A stretch of DNA of 43,882 nucleotides from Clostridia bacterium (GTDB lineage: Bacteria; Bacillota; Clostridia; Acetivibrionales; JAFADI01). Positions 17,412 to 27,184 of this stretch are shown here, piece by piece. The notes under the pieces were generated by a model that ran no database searches, was not told the DNA's origin, and saw only the letters and a list, made by a program, of their open reading frames with translations. A program made the position numbers and the translations under genes. Position 1 is the stretch's first letter. Every line of letters begins with the position of its first letter. The stretch spans positions 1-43,882 of the forward strand of contig JAOAAU010000118.1 of the NCBI GenBank assembly GCA_026418695.1. Direction: 5' to 3'.

Positions 17412-18035
17412 ATGTTTAGAATTACGAGAAAAGAAGAGATTTTTTTTGATTTATTCGTAGAGACTTCAGAAAACAGCTGTAAAGCAGCAAAAATGCTGGA
17501 AGAACTGATGAGAAACTATACCCGGGTCAACGATAAAATCCAGGCGATCGAAGACTGCGAGCATGAATGCGACCAGCAAGTACACAAGATTTTGGAACAG
17601 CTCAACAAGTCATTTATTACCCCTATTGACAGAGAAGATATTTATTTGATTGCAAAAGAGTTGGACAATATCACGGATGATATCGAATCCACAGCTCATA
17701 GATTCACTATGTTTAATGTACAGTCCATTACTGAAGACGCAAAAAAGATGGCGGCTCTCATCGTAAAGTGTACGGAAGAGCTCAAGGGTGTCATGCAGGA
17801 GCTGAAAAATATGAAAACCAGCAAACTGCTTAGAGAAAGAATTATTGAAGTGAACAGGATTGAGGACGAGGGGGATACCATCTTCCGGGATGCCATCACC
17901 AAACTGTTTATTAAGGAAACGGATGCCGTTGAAGTTATCAAGTGGAAAGAAATTTATGAATATCTTGAAAATACATTGGATGCTTGTGAAGATGTGGCCA
18001 ATATTGTTGAAGGGGTTGTTATGAAACATGCTTAG
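17412..18035 (+). CDS. DUF47 (PhoU-like) protein, partner of Pit transporter
   Basis: From ATG 17412, behind TTGGAGG, the product has 207 residues of helical bundle typical of DUF47 proteins. Recognisable stretches are FFDLFVETSENSCKAAKMLE, EDCEHECDQQVHKIL and the acidic LDNITDDIESTAHR and EVNRIEDEGDTIFRDAI. These acidic repeats resemble the metal-binding E/DxxxD motifs of PhoU. Genes of this family are regularly paired with Pit transporters and are thought to modulate them. Its 3' end overlaps the pit start by 8 bases, so translation is coupled. A start at 17304 would add 36 poorly supported residues. Confidence 0.9.
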   Translation: MFRITRKEEIFFDLFVETSENSCKAAKMLEELMRNYTRVNDKIQAIEDCEHECDQQVHKILEQLNKSFITPIDREDIYLIAKELDNITDDIESTAHRFTMFNVQSITEDAKKMAALIVKCTEELKGVMQELKNMKTSKLLRERIIEVNRIEDEGDTIFRDAITKLFIKETDAVEVIKWKEIYEYLENTLDACEDVANIVEGVVMKHA

Positions 18036-19032
18036 TGGAATAAGCTTCACTTTGATAACAGTAGTCATACTTGCTTTAACCTTTGACTTTATTAATGGCT
18101 TTCACGACACTGCCAATTCTATTGCTACCTCAGTATCCACAAGGGTTTTAACGCCCAGAGCTGCGATCATTATGGCTGCTTCTCTGAATTTTCTGGGCGC
18201 CTTGATGAGTGAAAAGGTTGCAAAGACGATATCCAAAGGTCTTGTTAACGGTTCGTTAGAGCAATATGTAATTATTTCAGCATTGATTGCTGCGATTACA
18301 TGGAATCTGATTACCTGGTATTACGGAATTCCCAGCAGTTCATCCCATGCATTGATCGGCGGACTCATCGGTTCTTCGATTGTATATGCATGGAGTATTG
18401 AAAAAGTAATATGGACGGGAGTATGGTCTAAAGTAATTTTTCCTCTGATAACTTCTCCGGTTATTGGATTTTTATTCGGATTAATCATCATGTCCTTGCT
18501 GTTTAAGCTGCTTGCGTCTTTGTCTCAGCAGATTGTCAACCGTTGGTTTTCAAAGCTGCAAATTTTATCCGCCGCTTTTATGGCCTATACCCACGGAAAT
18601 AACGATGCACAGAAATCAATGGGGATCATTACGCTTGCATTGGTAAGCTCAGGCCTGCTCAGTAATGAAAGCGGCGTGCCTACCTGGGTCAAGATTGCTT
18701 GTGCGGTGGCAATGGCTTTGGGAACTTCTGTCGGAGGCTGGAAGATCATAAAAACCATGGGTGTCAATATGATCAGACTTCAGCCGATCGGCGGTTTTGC
18801 AGCTGAGACGGCGGCTGCCGCGGTCATTGAATCGGCAACCTATTTTGGTGCACCGGTAAGTACAACCCATGTCATATCTACTTCAATTATGGGAGTAGGA
18901 GCAGCAAAAAGATTATCTGCCGTTCGATGGGCATTGGCAAGAAATATTGTATGGGCCTGGGTACTGACGATTCCAATTACCGCATCCATAGGTGCGCTTT
19001 GTACTATGATTTTCAAGGCCTTCATACAGTAA
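18028..19032 (+). CDS. pit: Pit-family inorganic phosphate transporter
   Basis: This 334-residue membrane protein has about ten hydrophobic segments and both Pit family repeats: FINGFHDTANSIATSVSTR near the N terminus and YTHGNNDAQKSMGIITLAL near residue 190. Pit carriers take up metal-phosphate using the proton gradient with low affinity. The ATG lies inside the end of the DUF47 gene. The gene complements the high-affinity Pst/Pho genes at the right end of the window. A terminator follows at 19080. The repeat in the upstream promoter may place it under the GntR-type regulator at 10691. Confidence 0.93.
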   Translation: MLSGISFTLITVVILALTFDFINGFHDTANSIATSVSTRVLTPRAAIIMAASLNFLGALMSEKVAKTISKGLVNGSLEQYVIISALIAAITWNLITWYYGIPSSSSHALIGGLIGSSIVYAWSIEKVIWTGVWSKVIFPLITSPVIGFLFGLIIMSLLFKLLASLSQQIVNRWFSKLQILSAAFMAYTHGNNDAQKSMGIITLALVSSGLLSNESGVPTWVKIACAVAMALGTSVGGWKIIKTMGVNMIRLQPIGGFAAETAAAAVIESATYFGAPVSTTHVISTSIMGVGAAKRLSAVRWALARNIVWAWVLTIPITASIGALCTMIFKAFIQ

Positions 19033-19079
19033 AGCTGTAAATTCAAACGGGAAATATACACCAATTCAAAGCTAACATA

Positions 19080-19132
19080 CCTGTGTCATTGAAATAACCA
19101 GATATCTGGACTATGACACAGGTATTTTTATT
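19080..19132 (+). terminator. Terminator of the DUF47-pit operon
   Basis: CCTGTGTCAT (19080-19089) pairs perfectly with ATGACACAGG (19113-19122), followed by TATTTTTATTT. Confidence 0.82.
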
Positions 19133-19498
19133 TATTGCTCCGCATAAACAGGATGACCACCTTGGGGTATGGACATTGGATTAGACCAGCCAAGTAAATT
19201 ATGATATACTTAGTTCATATATCTAAACAAAATATGCAAGTTTGATGTCCTTTTTTCCCCGATGATGCTTGAACTGGAGTAAATGTTGGTAATAAATAAT
19301 ATTGGATTTATTTATGACTTGAGGCAGTTGGATTTACAGGATGTTTTCAGTAAAAAACGATTCAAAATTATACTTTGATCAACTTTATTTCATTAAAGTA
19401 AGGCATGAAATCAGACAAATTCAGTTTTACAGCATATATGGTTTAAAAGCTGTTGTTAATAACGCAGATACGTTGGAGTGCATAAGGAGGTGGCAGCA
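19133..19498 (+). other. 366-base intergenic region before the Clp gene
   Basis: No gene, RNA or clear repeat is visible. Possible -10 elements are TATGAT near 19200 and TATACT near 19370, but neither has a convincing -35. I looked for the CtsR heptad repeat (GGTCAAA type) that usually precedes clp genes in Firmicutes and found none. Confidence 0.5.
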
Positions 19499-21817
19499 AT
19501 GATGATGTGTTCTGTTTGTAAGGAAAACTTTGCAGTCGTGTTTATATCAAAATTAGTGGATGGAAAACAAACGCAGGAAGGTTTATGCCTTACATGTGCG
19601 AAAAAACAAGGAATACAGCCCATTAATCAATTAATTGAGCAGACGGGTATGTCCGAAGAGGATATTGACAATCTGAACAAACAGGTTGGAAATATGTTTG
19701 ATAATGTAGATATTGATAATATGAATATACCGATGGCGTCACAGGGGACACCCAATAAAGAAAACCCATTCTTCAGTTTTATCAGTAAAGCTTTTTCAGG
19801 GAATGCGGATGGGGATGAGGGTGGAAATGACCAGCCAAAGGAAAAGGTTGAAGAGAAGGAAAGCAAGAACAGTACCAGGACAAAGACACAGGAGAAAAAG
19901 GGACTAAGAAAAAAGAAGTATCTGGATATGTATGGCACGAACCTTACGGATCAAGCCAAAGAAGGAAGACTTGATACGGTTGTGGGAAGACAGAAGGAGA
20001 TTGACCGGGTCATTCAGATTTTAAACAGAAGGACGAAAAACAATCCGGTTTTGATTGGTGAACCCGGAGTAGGAAAGACTGCCATTGCGGAAGGTCTTGC
20101 GGTCAGAATTTCCCAAAAACAGGTTCCTGCGAAGCTCTTTAATGTAGAGGTTTACCTTCTGGACTTGACCGGGATTGTTGCCGGTACGCAGTTCAGAGGC
20201 CAGTTTGAAGGAAGGATGAAAGGAATCCTCGAAGAGGCAAAAGCTCTTGGAAATGTAATTCTTGTCATCGATGAACTGCATAATATCATGGGAGCCGGGG
20301 AAGCGGAAGGAGCTATGAATGCTGCGAATATCCTAAAGCCTGCGCTTTCAAGGGGGGAGATACAGATCATCGGTGCGACGACGCTCAATGAGTATCGGAA
20401 GCATATCGAAAAGGATTCTGCCCTTGAAAGAAGGTTCCAGCCGGTTTTGGTGGATGAGCCAAGTATTGAAGATACCATTGAAATATTAAAAGGGATCAAG
20501 CATTATTATGAAAATCATCACAGGGTAAAGATCTCTGATGAGGTAATCAAAGCTGCTGCGATTCTTTCCGAACGGTATATTACAGACCGTTTCCTGCCGG
20601 ATAAAGCCATCGATGTCATTGATGAAGCCGGCTCCAGGGCAAACCTGAAAAACGTTGCATTGGTAGAACTGGAAACCTTGAAAGAGGAACTGAAAAAGGT
20701 GCAGGATGAGAAGGAAACAGCGATTTCAGCAGATTCTATCGAAGACTACCAGAAGGCTGCAGACCTTAAGGTAAGAGAGTGCAAGCTGCAGCAGCAAATC
20801 AGGGATATCGAGGACCGGAACAAGGATGTGCATATTACAACGGAGGATATTGCTTATGTGATTGAATCCTGGACGAAGATCCCTGTACAGAGGCTGACGG
20901 AGGTTGAGGCTGAAAAGCTGCTGAATCTCGAAGAGCGGCTGCACATGAGGGTCATAGGACAGCATGAGGCTGTAAAAAGCGTGTCGAAGGCCATACGCAG
21001 AAATAGATCAGGCTTCAGAAAGAAAAGAAAGCCTGCTTCCTTTGTTTTTGTCGGACCTACCGGGGTAGGAAAGACGGAATTGGTAAGAGCGCTGGCAGCT
21101 GAGTTGTTCGAAAGTGAAGAGGCGCTGATCAGGCTGGATATGTCCGAGTATATGGAAAAGCATACAGTCTCCAAATTAATTGGTTCCCCTCCGGGATATG
21201 TAGGATATGATGATGGCGGACAGCTGACTGAAAAGATCAGACGGAAACCCTATTCCGTGATTCTGCTGGATGAAATCGAAAAAGCACACCCGGATATATT
21301 CAATATGTTGCTGCAGATCCTTGAGGATGGCAGACTGACAGACAGCCATGGCAGGGTTGTGAATTTTGAGAATACGGTCATCATTATGACTTCCAATGCC
21401 GGGACGCAGCTCAAGTCCAATGGAATAGGCTTTGCAAATGCCGGATATCAAGCCCTGGAAAGCAAGGTGCGGGATGTCTTGAAGGAAACCTTCAGGCCTG
21501 AATTCCTCAACAGAATTGATGAAATTATCGTATTTACAGAATTGAACCGTGAAGAACTGAAACAGATCGTTGAGCTGATGCTGAAGGAAGTTACTGAGGA
21601 AGTCGAAGGTAAAGGTATGAGGCTGGAAATATCGGAAGCGGCTAAAAGCTTCATCCTCGATAAGGGATACGATTCGAAGTACGGAGCTCGGCCGCTGAGA
21701 AGGACAATTCAGAGATACATTGAAGATGAATTGGCGGAATGGTTCCTGCGTGGAAGATATAAGGAAGGCAGTATCGTTTCCGTTGAAGTTGAAGATGGAA
21801 ATATCGTTTTAAAGTAA
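19499..21817 (+). CDS. ClpE-like AAA+ unfoldase with N-terminal zinc finger
   Basis: From ATG 19499, behind AAGGAGGTGG, the product has 772 residues. C4, C7, C30 and C33 form an N-terminal four-cysteine zinc site in place of the Clp N-domain, as in ClpE. A charged linker follows (to about 140). AAA module 1 has [13 protein letters not shown] near 183 and [15 protein letters not shown]. The middle region holds a UVR-like motif ([18 protein letters not shown]). AAA module 2 has [15 protein letters not shown] near 522 and [17 protein letters not shown] near 641 is the ClpP-docking loop, so it should feed ClpP. No ctsR, mcsA or mcsB gene is adjacent. I leave the symbol blank because ClpC and ClpE naming varies in clostridia. 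Confidence 0.93.
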   Translation: MMMCSVCKENFAVVFISKLVDGKQTQEGLCLTCAKKQGIQPINQLIEQTGMSEEDIDNLNKQVGNMFDNVDIDNMNIPMASQGTPNKENPFFSFISKAFSGNADGDEGGNDQPKEKVEEKESKNSTRTKTQEKKGLRKKKYLDMYGTNLTDQAKEGRLDTVVGRQKEIDRVIQILNRRTKNNPVLIGEPGVGKTAIAEGLAVRISQKQVPAKLFNVEVYLLDLTGIVAGTQFRGQFEGRMKGILEEAKALGNVILVIDELHNIMGAGEAEGAMNAANILKPALSRGEIQIIGATTLNEYRKHIEKDSALERRFQPVLVDEPSIEDTIEILKGIKHYYENHHRVKISDEVIKAAAILSERYITDRFLPDKAIDVIDEAGSRANLKNVALVELETLKEELKKVQDEKETAISADSIEDYQKAADLKVRECKLQQQIRDIEDRNKDVHITTEDIAYVIESWTKIPVQRLTEVEAEKLLNLEERLHMRVIGQHEAVKSVSKAIRRNRSGFRKKRKPASFVFVGPTGVGKTELVRALAAELFESEEALIRLDMSEYMEKHTVSKLIGSPPGYVGYDDGGQLTEKIRRKPYSVILLDEIEKAHPDIFNMLLQILEDGRLTDSHGRVVNFENTVIIMTSNAGTQLKSNGIGFANAGYQALESKVRDVLKETFRPEFLNRIDEIIVFTELNREELKQIVELMLKEVTEEVEGKGMRLEISEAAKSFILDKGYDSKYGARPLRRTIQRYIEDELAEWFLRGRYKEGSIVSVEVEDGNIVLK

Positions 21818-21846
21818 TTATTAAGTCAATATTTGAAAGTTAGTGG

Positions 21847-21887
21847 AAAAAATTGCACTTTGATGAACTCAGGTGCAATTTTTTTCT
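21847..21887 (+). terminator. Terminator of the Clp gene
   Basis: AAAAATTGCAC (21848-21858) pairs with GTGCAATTTTT (21873-21883), with further T residues after it. Confidence 0.88.
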
Positions 21888-21967
21888 ATATCAATATGAA
21901 ATTATTTGATATAATTCAATAGAGGTCTTACATAGAAGTAGTTACTTGAAATGAATGGGGTATCTAA

Positions 21968-23290
21968 ATGAAGGTTAAAAGAAGGTCATGGCTGTCAATA
22001 ATCATTGTTGCTCTTCTCGTGCTGGCTTCCAGCGCTTGTGCGCCATCTCCTAAATATGAAGCAATTGCAATTGCAGAAAAGGCCAATCCGGTAGAAAAGA
22101 TGAAGCTGCGGTTTATTAGCAGTTGGGGAGGCGTGGATGCCAAGGCGGATCCGCTGCAGCAGATTTTAAATCGTTTCATGGAAGAGCACCCGGACATTGA
22201 AGTCGTCAATGAATCCATGTTCGGAGATGACTTTTTACATAAGTTGAAAACAGACTTTGCTTCAGGTTATAATCCGGATGTTTTTGGGTTGTGGCCCGGT
22301 TCGGATATCAGAGCGCTGATCAAGGCGGACAAGGTTGCGGACCTTACAGAGGTCCTGGAGAAAGAAAAGGCATGGAAGGAAACCTTTGGGAAAGACAATT
22401 GGGAATATACAACCTTCAACGGAAAGATTTATGGGCTGCCTCTGGAAATCATTTATGAGTGCTTGTTCATCAACCGGGACTTGTTTGCAAAATACAACGT
22501 TAAAGTTCCTCGGACTTATAACGATTTAAAACAGGCTGTGATCGACTTCAAGAACAATAACATCACACCGATTGCCTATAATTCTACACCTGAGGGAACC
22601 TACCTGTACCAGAATATTATAGCAAAGCTTGGCGGGAAGGCCAATGTAGAATTGCCTTTTAAGAATGGGAAGGCCAACCGATGCTATACGGATGCCATGG
22701 AAGTCATGAAAGAGTTGTACAACATGGGGGCATTCCCTGAAAACTATTTCAAATTGAGCAGCAGAGACCGAGATGCGCTATTTATGAACAAAAGGGCTGC
22801 CATGATTGTTCAAGGATCGTGGTTTCTGGGAAGATTCGATAATGAAGATACCACAGTAGATATCGTACCGTTCCCGTCTTTTTCCGGCGGAGTCGCAGGA
22901 GAATCTTCATTAATCTATGGTTTTGGATGCGGTACATTTTATATGAGCAAGACAACCTGGGATAACTCAGACAGGAGAGAAGCTTCCATCAAGCTTTTGA
23001 AAGCCCTGACATCAGAAGCATCAGCGGATCTTTTATCGGAAAAGACTGGAATGATAAGCAATGTCCGGTCAAAATATTCAAACACTTATCTTGGACGTTT
23101 ACGCGTAACTGAAAGAGCGCTCCTTAATAATGCCGTTGAATTCATAAGGCCCCCAGATAGCTTTGTTGACAGGTCAGTCTGGGAAGGCACCATTGTAAAG
23201 GAATTTCCGTATGTACTTGAAGGAGAGAGATCGGCAGAATCATTATGGGATGCTGCGAAAATGGAATATGTCAAAAAGGGGATTGAATAA
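21968..23290 (+). CDS. Sugar ABC-type solute-binding lipoprotein, sensor component (CuaD-like)
   Basis: The 440-residue lipoprotein has a signal peptide ending at Cys24 (LASSAC). Its fold-family features are those of extracellular sugar-binding proteins (LRFISSWGG, then PDVFGLWPGSDIRALIK and GKIYGLPLEIIYECLFINRDLF). It is the first gene before a YesM-like kinase and an AraC-type regulator, with an 18-base gap, and is distant from the transport lipoprotein in sequence. In R. cellulolyticum the first gene of the comparable cluster (cuaD) encodes a binding protein proposed to present cellodextrin to the kinase. That role is inferred here. A TATAAT at 21910-21915 is a possible -10; the ribosome-binding site is GGGG. 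Confidence 0.85.
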   Translation: MKVKRRSWLSIIIVALLVLASSACAPSPKYEAIAIAEKANPVEKMKLRFISSWGGVDAKADPLQQILNRFMEEHPDIEVVNESMFGDDFLHKLKTDFASGYNPDVFGLWPGSDIRALIKADKVADLTEVLEKEKAWKETFGKDNWEYTTFNGKIYGLPLEIIYECLFINRDLFAKYNVKVPRTYNDLKQAVIDFKNNNITPIAYNSTPEGTYLYQNIIAKLGGKANVELPFKNGKANRCYTDAMEVMKELYNMGAFPENYFKLSSRDRDALFMNKRAAMIVQGSWFLGRFDNEDTTVDIVPFPSFSGGVAGESSLIYGFGCGTFYMSKTTWDNSDRREASIKLLKALTSEASADLLSEKTGMISNVRSKYSNTYLGRLRVTERALLNNAVEFIRPPDSFVDRSVWEGTIVKEFPYVLEGERSAESLWDAAKMEYVKKGIE

Positions 23291-23308
23291 TTTCCTGGGG
23301 GTAAACAG

Positions 23309-25135
23309 ATGAAGAACAAAAATAACAAATTATTGAGGTTCTATAAAAACCTGTCCATAAAAAGAAAAATCCTTTTGGTTTTTTACATCCAGATTATTAT
23401 TCCCTTAATCTTAATTGGGTTTATGAGCTACAGAATTTCTGCGGATATTATCTATAAAAAATCCATTGCTTACACGCAGGATATCCTAAATACAATTGAA
23501 CTCAGGCTGAAAGATTATGTAAGCAATTTGACGGTGGTTTCCCAGGACCTTTTATATGATAGAAAAGTATACGATAGCTTGAATGACAATATAACAGCAT
23601 ATAAACCTTTGAATGCCTATGAGATTGAAACCGAGATCAATAATACATTGAAAAAAATAGTATTTTCCAGGGAGGAAATTCAATCCATCTGCCTGATTTC
23701 GAGAGATGGCTATTATTATACTGCGGATAACAACAGCAGAAAAATAAGTATTAGGGACAGCATCAGTAACATAAGACAAGATATCCATGACCGCGCAAGG
23801 GAAGGTAAGGGAAAAGGCGTCTGGTATCTGGATACAAAAGGAAAAGGCGCGGAAAATGTATATTTTGCAAGAACCATCTATAATCGGGATAACTTTAGTG
23901 AGATTGGTTTAATGGTCATCCTGGTGAAAAAAGAGTTCTTGGAAACGGTTTATCAGGACTTGATCACCTCGGATATACAAAACATCGCTGTTATGTCTTC
24001 TAATAATGAGTGCATTGTTAACAGAAACCCTTTAAATAATAATTTAATTAATGAGGAACTTCAGCAAAAAATAGTGGACAATAGAGGATCTCTTATTGAT
24101 CGGGAAAATAACGTGCTGTTTTCCTATGTTTCAATGAAGGATCCTTCGTGGAGGGTCGTAACTTATATATCTCTGCCTCAGCTCTATAAAGAAATTAATA
24201 TGCTAAGACAATGGATTATCCTGTTAAGCGTTATCTCTGTAGTTATTCTTTCAACCCTTGGGCTGTACATTGCCGTTGATTTCATCAACCCTATCAACCG
24301 GCTGGTAAAAGGAATGAAAAAGGTCCAAAAAGGGGAGGGAATTGTGGGTATTGAAATTGACCGTGGTGACGAATTGGGCTTCCTGCATAAGACTTTTAAT
24401 GAAATGGCAAAGGAAATTAATCATCTGGTCAATTGGATCTATCGTGAGCAGATCACGCGTAAGGAAGCAGAAATAAAAGCATTGCAATCTCAGATCAACC
24501 CTCATTTTCTTTTTAATACACTGGAGTCCATCAACTGGATGGCGCAGTTAAACAACGTGCCTGAAATCAGCAATACGGTAACAGCGCTTTCGTCATTGAT
24601 GGAGGCCAGTATCGGCAGGGATGACAGGCTGATCTCTATTGAAGAAGAATTTACATATATTGACAATTATATTGTTATTTTGAAGAACAGATTCGAAGAC
24701 AGGATTACCCTTGAAAAGAATGTGCAGCAGGAAGTACTCAATGTGAAAATTCCGAGGCTGCTCATTCAACCCTTGATTGAAAATGCGGTTTATCATGGGG
24801 TTGAGCGAAGCAGAGACAAAGGAATTATCCGGCTCAATGCCACACTAAAAGATGGGGAAGTGTTTATTGAAGTTTTGGATAACGGCATGGGAATTGAGAA
24901 AGATGAATTGGAAATGCTGAACGACAAGCTTTCCATGGATAATGATACCTACTTCAGAAGCCTGGAACGTACCAAACGAAAAAGTATTGGGATTGAAAAC
25001 GTGAACCGGCGTATCAAGCTTTTCTATGGAGAGAAATATGGGCTGAAGCTGGAGAGCCAGCCAGGAGAATATACGAAAGTAATTGTAAATATACCCTTTG
25101 AGAAGCCTGAGACTGGAGGGAAACAATATGTATAA
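23309..25135 (+). CDS. YesM-type membrane sensor histidine kinase (CuaS-like)
   Basis: This 608-residue kinase has membrane segments at about 20-40 and 301-323 flanking a large extracellular sensor domain. A HAMP linker follows (about 323-375). The His_kinase domain carries QINPHFLFNTLESINWM with phospho-acceptor His399. The ATPase domain has NAVYHGVERSRDKG (N box) and EVLDNGMGIEKDE (G1 box). YesM-type kinases pair with AraC-type regulators and sense sugars, here probably through the upstream binding protein. The next gene overlaps by 8 bases. The start follows CTGGGGG. Confidence 0.93.
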   Translation: MKNKNNKLLRFYKNLSIKRKILLVFYIQIIIPLILIGFMSYRISADIIYKKSIAYTQDILNTIELRLKDYVSNLTVVSQDLLYDRKVYDSLNDNITAYKPLNAYEIETEINNTLKKIVFSREEIQSICLISRDGYYYTADNNSRKISIRDSISNIRQDIHDRAREGKGKGVWYLDTKGKGAENVYFARTIYNRDNFSEIGLMVILVKKEFLETVYQDLITSDIQNIAVMSSNNECIVNRNPLNNNLINEELQQKIVDNRGSLIDRENNVLFSYVSMKDPSWRVVTYISLPQLYKEINMLRQWIILLSVISVVILSTLGLYIAVDFINPINRLVKGMKKVQKGEGIVGIEIDRGDELGFLHKTFNEMAKEINHLVNWIYREQITRKEAEIKALQSQINPHFLFNTLESINWMAQLNNVPEISNTVTALSSLMEASIGRDDRLISIEEEFTYIDNYIVILKNRFEDRITLEKNVQQEVLNVKIPRLLIQPLIENAVYHGVERSRDKGIIRLNATLKDGEVFIEVLDNGMGIEKDELEMLNDKLSMDNDTYFRSLERTKRKSIGIENVNRRIKLFYGEKYGLKLESQPGEYTKVIVNIPFEKPETGGKQYV

Positions 25136-26756
25136 GGTAATCATTGTTGACGATGAGCCTATTATTAGAAAGGGATTGAAGAACATCATCAATTGGAAAC
25201 AATTTGATTGCGAGATCTGTGCAGAAGCTTCCGATGGGGTTGAGGGCAGCAGACTGATTCGGGAGTTACAGCCGGACATTGTTTTTACGGATATTAAAAT
25301 GCCTGAAGTAGATGGCTTGACCATGATCCGTGAAATCAAGGATGTGATCCCTTCAAGTAAGGTCATTATCTTGACAGGGTACAGGGATTTTGACTATGCC
25401 CAGGAAGCGATTAAACTGGGAGCCTTTGACTTTATCCTGAAACCCTCAAAAATTGAAGAGCTTACCTCTGTAGTGAAAAGGGCTGTCAAGGAGTTGAAGT
25501 TTCAACGGGATAAAACGGAGGAGATTGAAAAGCTAAGAAAACATTTTGAACAGAATATCCCGATTTTAAGGGAAAAACTCCTTTATGATATCATTTACGG
25601 CATCAACGCCAACCAGGAAGACATCGCGGGAAAAATGGAACTCTTCAGTATCAACATTGACAAGTATATTCTCGTCGTAGTTGAAAATGAAAGTGGAGAT
25701 GACGATGGCAGCAGTAAGCCGGACCAGTATAACTCCCATCTGTATCAGTTCGGGATTATCAACACCTTTGATGAAACCTTTTCCGACGACCTGGATGTGA
25801 TCAGTATTTCCATCTCCAGTAAAAGAATTGCATTCATCGTCCAGAGCAAAAACCATCGCAATGATTTTATGGAATTGATACAAAAGAAGTGCGATTATCT
25901 TCAGGAGATTATTCAAAACTGCTTCGGATTTACGGTTACCATTGCGATCAGTTCGGAAGGTACAGGAGCTATGCAGCTTCCGTTGAAGCTGAAGGAATGC
26001 AGTGAAGCGCTGGAACATAAGTTTTACATCGGGAATAACTCCATCATTTGTTACAAGGACTTGAATTCTTTCTTTAAATGTGAGGACAACTCTGTTTTGG
26101 AAAGCTTTCAGCGCCTTTTGATGGAGGGGATCAAATCAGGAAATGAATCTGTTGTAAAAATGCGCTTGATGGAGATATCCGAATCAGTGGACAAACTCGG
26201 GGGAGTCAGCAGGGAATATCTGAAGAACTTCTACTGGAATACGGTTTCCTTAATTAATAACATTAGAGTTTCCGTATCCACGGCAGATAATGAAAAAGGA
26301 AAAGTAAACAAGGATATCAGCAGCCTTTTCAAAATGATCGAGCGGTGTGACAGTGTCAGAGAACTGAATTCCATTCTTGAAGAAATTGCCCTCAGTGTTG
26401 CCAGCAAGGTTAATTCCTTTAACAACAAGAGTATCAAGTTGATACTGAAAAAGGCTGTGGACTACATTCAAAGCCACTACAGCGAGCAGGTCAGCTTGAA
26501 TGAGGTGGCTGAACATGCCTACGTAAGCACCTACTATATCAGCAGAATGTTTAAAAAAGAATTGGGGAAAAACTTTGTTGATTACCTCAATGAAATCAGA
26601 ATAGAGAAGGCAAAAGAGCTTTTAAAAGATATCCGCTTTAAAACCTATGAAGTGGCGGAAATGGTCGGGATCCCTGATGCGCACTATTTTTCAAAACTGT
26701 TTAAGAAGCATGAGGGTGTAACTCCCTCAGAGTACAGGGATAGCGTAGGGAACTGA
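25128..26756 (+). CDS. AraC-type response regulator (YesN family, CuaR-like)
   Basis: From ATG 25128, behind GGAGGG, the product has 542 residues. The receiver domain (1-120) has the acidic pair D8/D9, phospho-acceptor D55 (VFTDIKMP) and the conserved Lys near 105 (FILKPSK). A long middle region of about 300 residues is typical of YesN proteins. The C-terminal AraC double helix-turn-helix (about 440-535) is recognised by VSLNEVAEHAYVSTYYISRMFK and the second-helix VAEMVGIPDAHYFSKLFKKH with TPSEYR. The earlier start at 25098 lacks a ribosome-binding site. The likely target is the promoter at 27012-27113, where tandem direct 13-bp repeats fit AraC-type binding. Confidence 0.93.
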   Translation: MYKVIIVDDEPIIRKGLKNIINWKQFDCEICAEASDGVEGSRLIRELQPDIVFTDIKMPEVDGLTMIREIKDVIPSSKVIILTGYRDFDYAQEAIKLGAFDFILKPSKIEELTSVVKRAVKELKFQRDKTEEIEKLRKHFEQNIPILREKLLYDIIYGINANQEDIAGKMELFSINIDKYILVVVENESGDDDGSSKPDQYNSHLYQFGIINTFDETFSDDLDVISISISSKRIAFIVQSKNHRNDFMELIQKKCDYLQEIIQNCFGFTVTIAISSEGTGAMQLPLKLKECSEALEHKFYIGNNSIICYKDLNSFFKCEDNSVLESFQRLLMEGIKSGNESVVKMRLMEISESVDKLGGVSREYLKNFYWNTVSLINNIRVSVSTADNEKGKVNKDISSLFKMIERCDSVRELNSILEEIALSVASKVNSFNNKSIKLILKKAVDYIQSHYSEQVSLNEVAEHAYVSTYYISRMFKKELGKNFVDYLNEIRIEKAKELLKDIRFKTYEVAEMVGIPDAHYFSKLFKKHEGVTPSEYRDSVGN

Positions 26757-26899
26757 GAAAGAAGAATGATAGAATAAAGAAGGAAAGAGTTAAGAAAAAA
26801 AATCAAAGCGCAAAGATTAATGAACCAAAAGCAAAGACTATAGAACAAAGAGCGAAAGAGGAAAGGAATGCAATACTATACAAAGAAAAAAGATGAGGT
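26757..26899 (+). repeat. Purine-rich spacer with imperfect 21-bp tandem repeat
   Basis: After the regulator stop the + strand is almost all A and G. Two 21-base units starting GCAAAGA (26810-26830 and 26831-26851) match at most positions, and a partial third begins at 26852. No open frame with a ribosome-binding site runs through it. Confidence 0.45.
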
Positions 26900-26941
26900 A
26901 AATCCCCTTGGTGTAAAAAAATACATCAGGGGGATTTTTTT
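26900..26941 (+). terminator. Terminator after the sensor/regulator genes
   Basis: AAATCCCC pairs with GGGGATTT, extended by TTGGTGTA/TACATCAG with G-U pairs, to a stem of about 16 bp ending in seven T residues. It separates the sensory genes from the transporter operon. A counterpart lies at 36801 before the second binding-protein gene. Confidence 0.92.
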
Positions 26942-27011
26942 GCACTAATCCAGAACCCTTTGAAAATGATCATGAACAGTAAGCTGCGGAATAAAGGCTT
27001 GTCCAATAAAA

Positions 27012-27113
27012 GTGTAAAATTTTGTTGTAATATTTTGATATTCTCATATACGCAATATAGTTTACCATATAGCAATTCACTCCATTTAGTTAACCTCCCA
27101 AATTTTATATCAT
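27012..27113 (+). promoter_or_regulatory. Transporter operon promoter with tandem 13-bp direct repeats
   Basis: GTGTAAAATTTTG (27012-27024) is followed head-to-tail by TTGTAATATTTTG (27025-27037). A poor -35 TTTAGT (27085-27090) and a -10 TATCAT (27108-27113) are 17 bp apart. A weak -35 with upstream direct repeats suits activation by the AraC-type regulator at 25128. A diverged copy of the whole region stands at 36906-37005, and the repeats, GCAATATAGTTTAC and the -10 are kept there. Confidence 0.6.
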
Positions 27114-27184
27114 AAGAACAGACGAAGCGATAATCGAAATAATAACCGCACTAATACAACTAATTTTTACGAAAGGTGTGATTC

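Noticed and set aside
19133-19498. CtsR operator before the Clp gene
   Set aside because: Only scattered TTTGAT/CAAAG words occur, without the paired heptads at three-base spacing.
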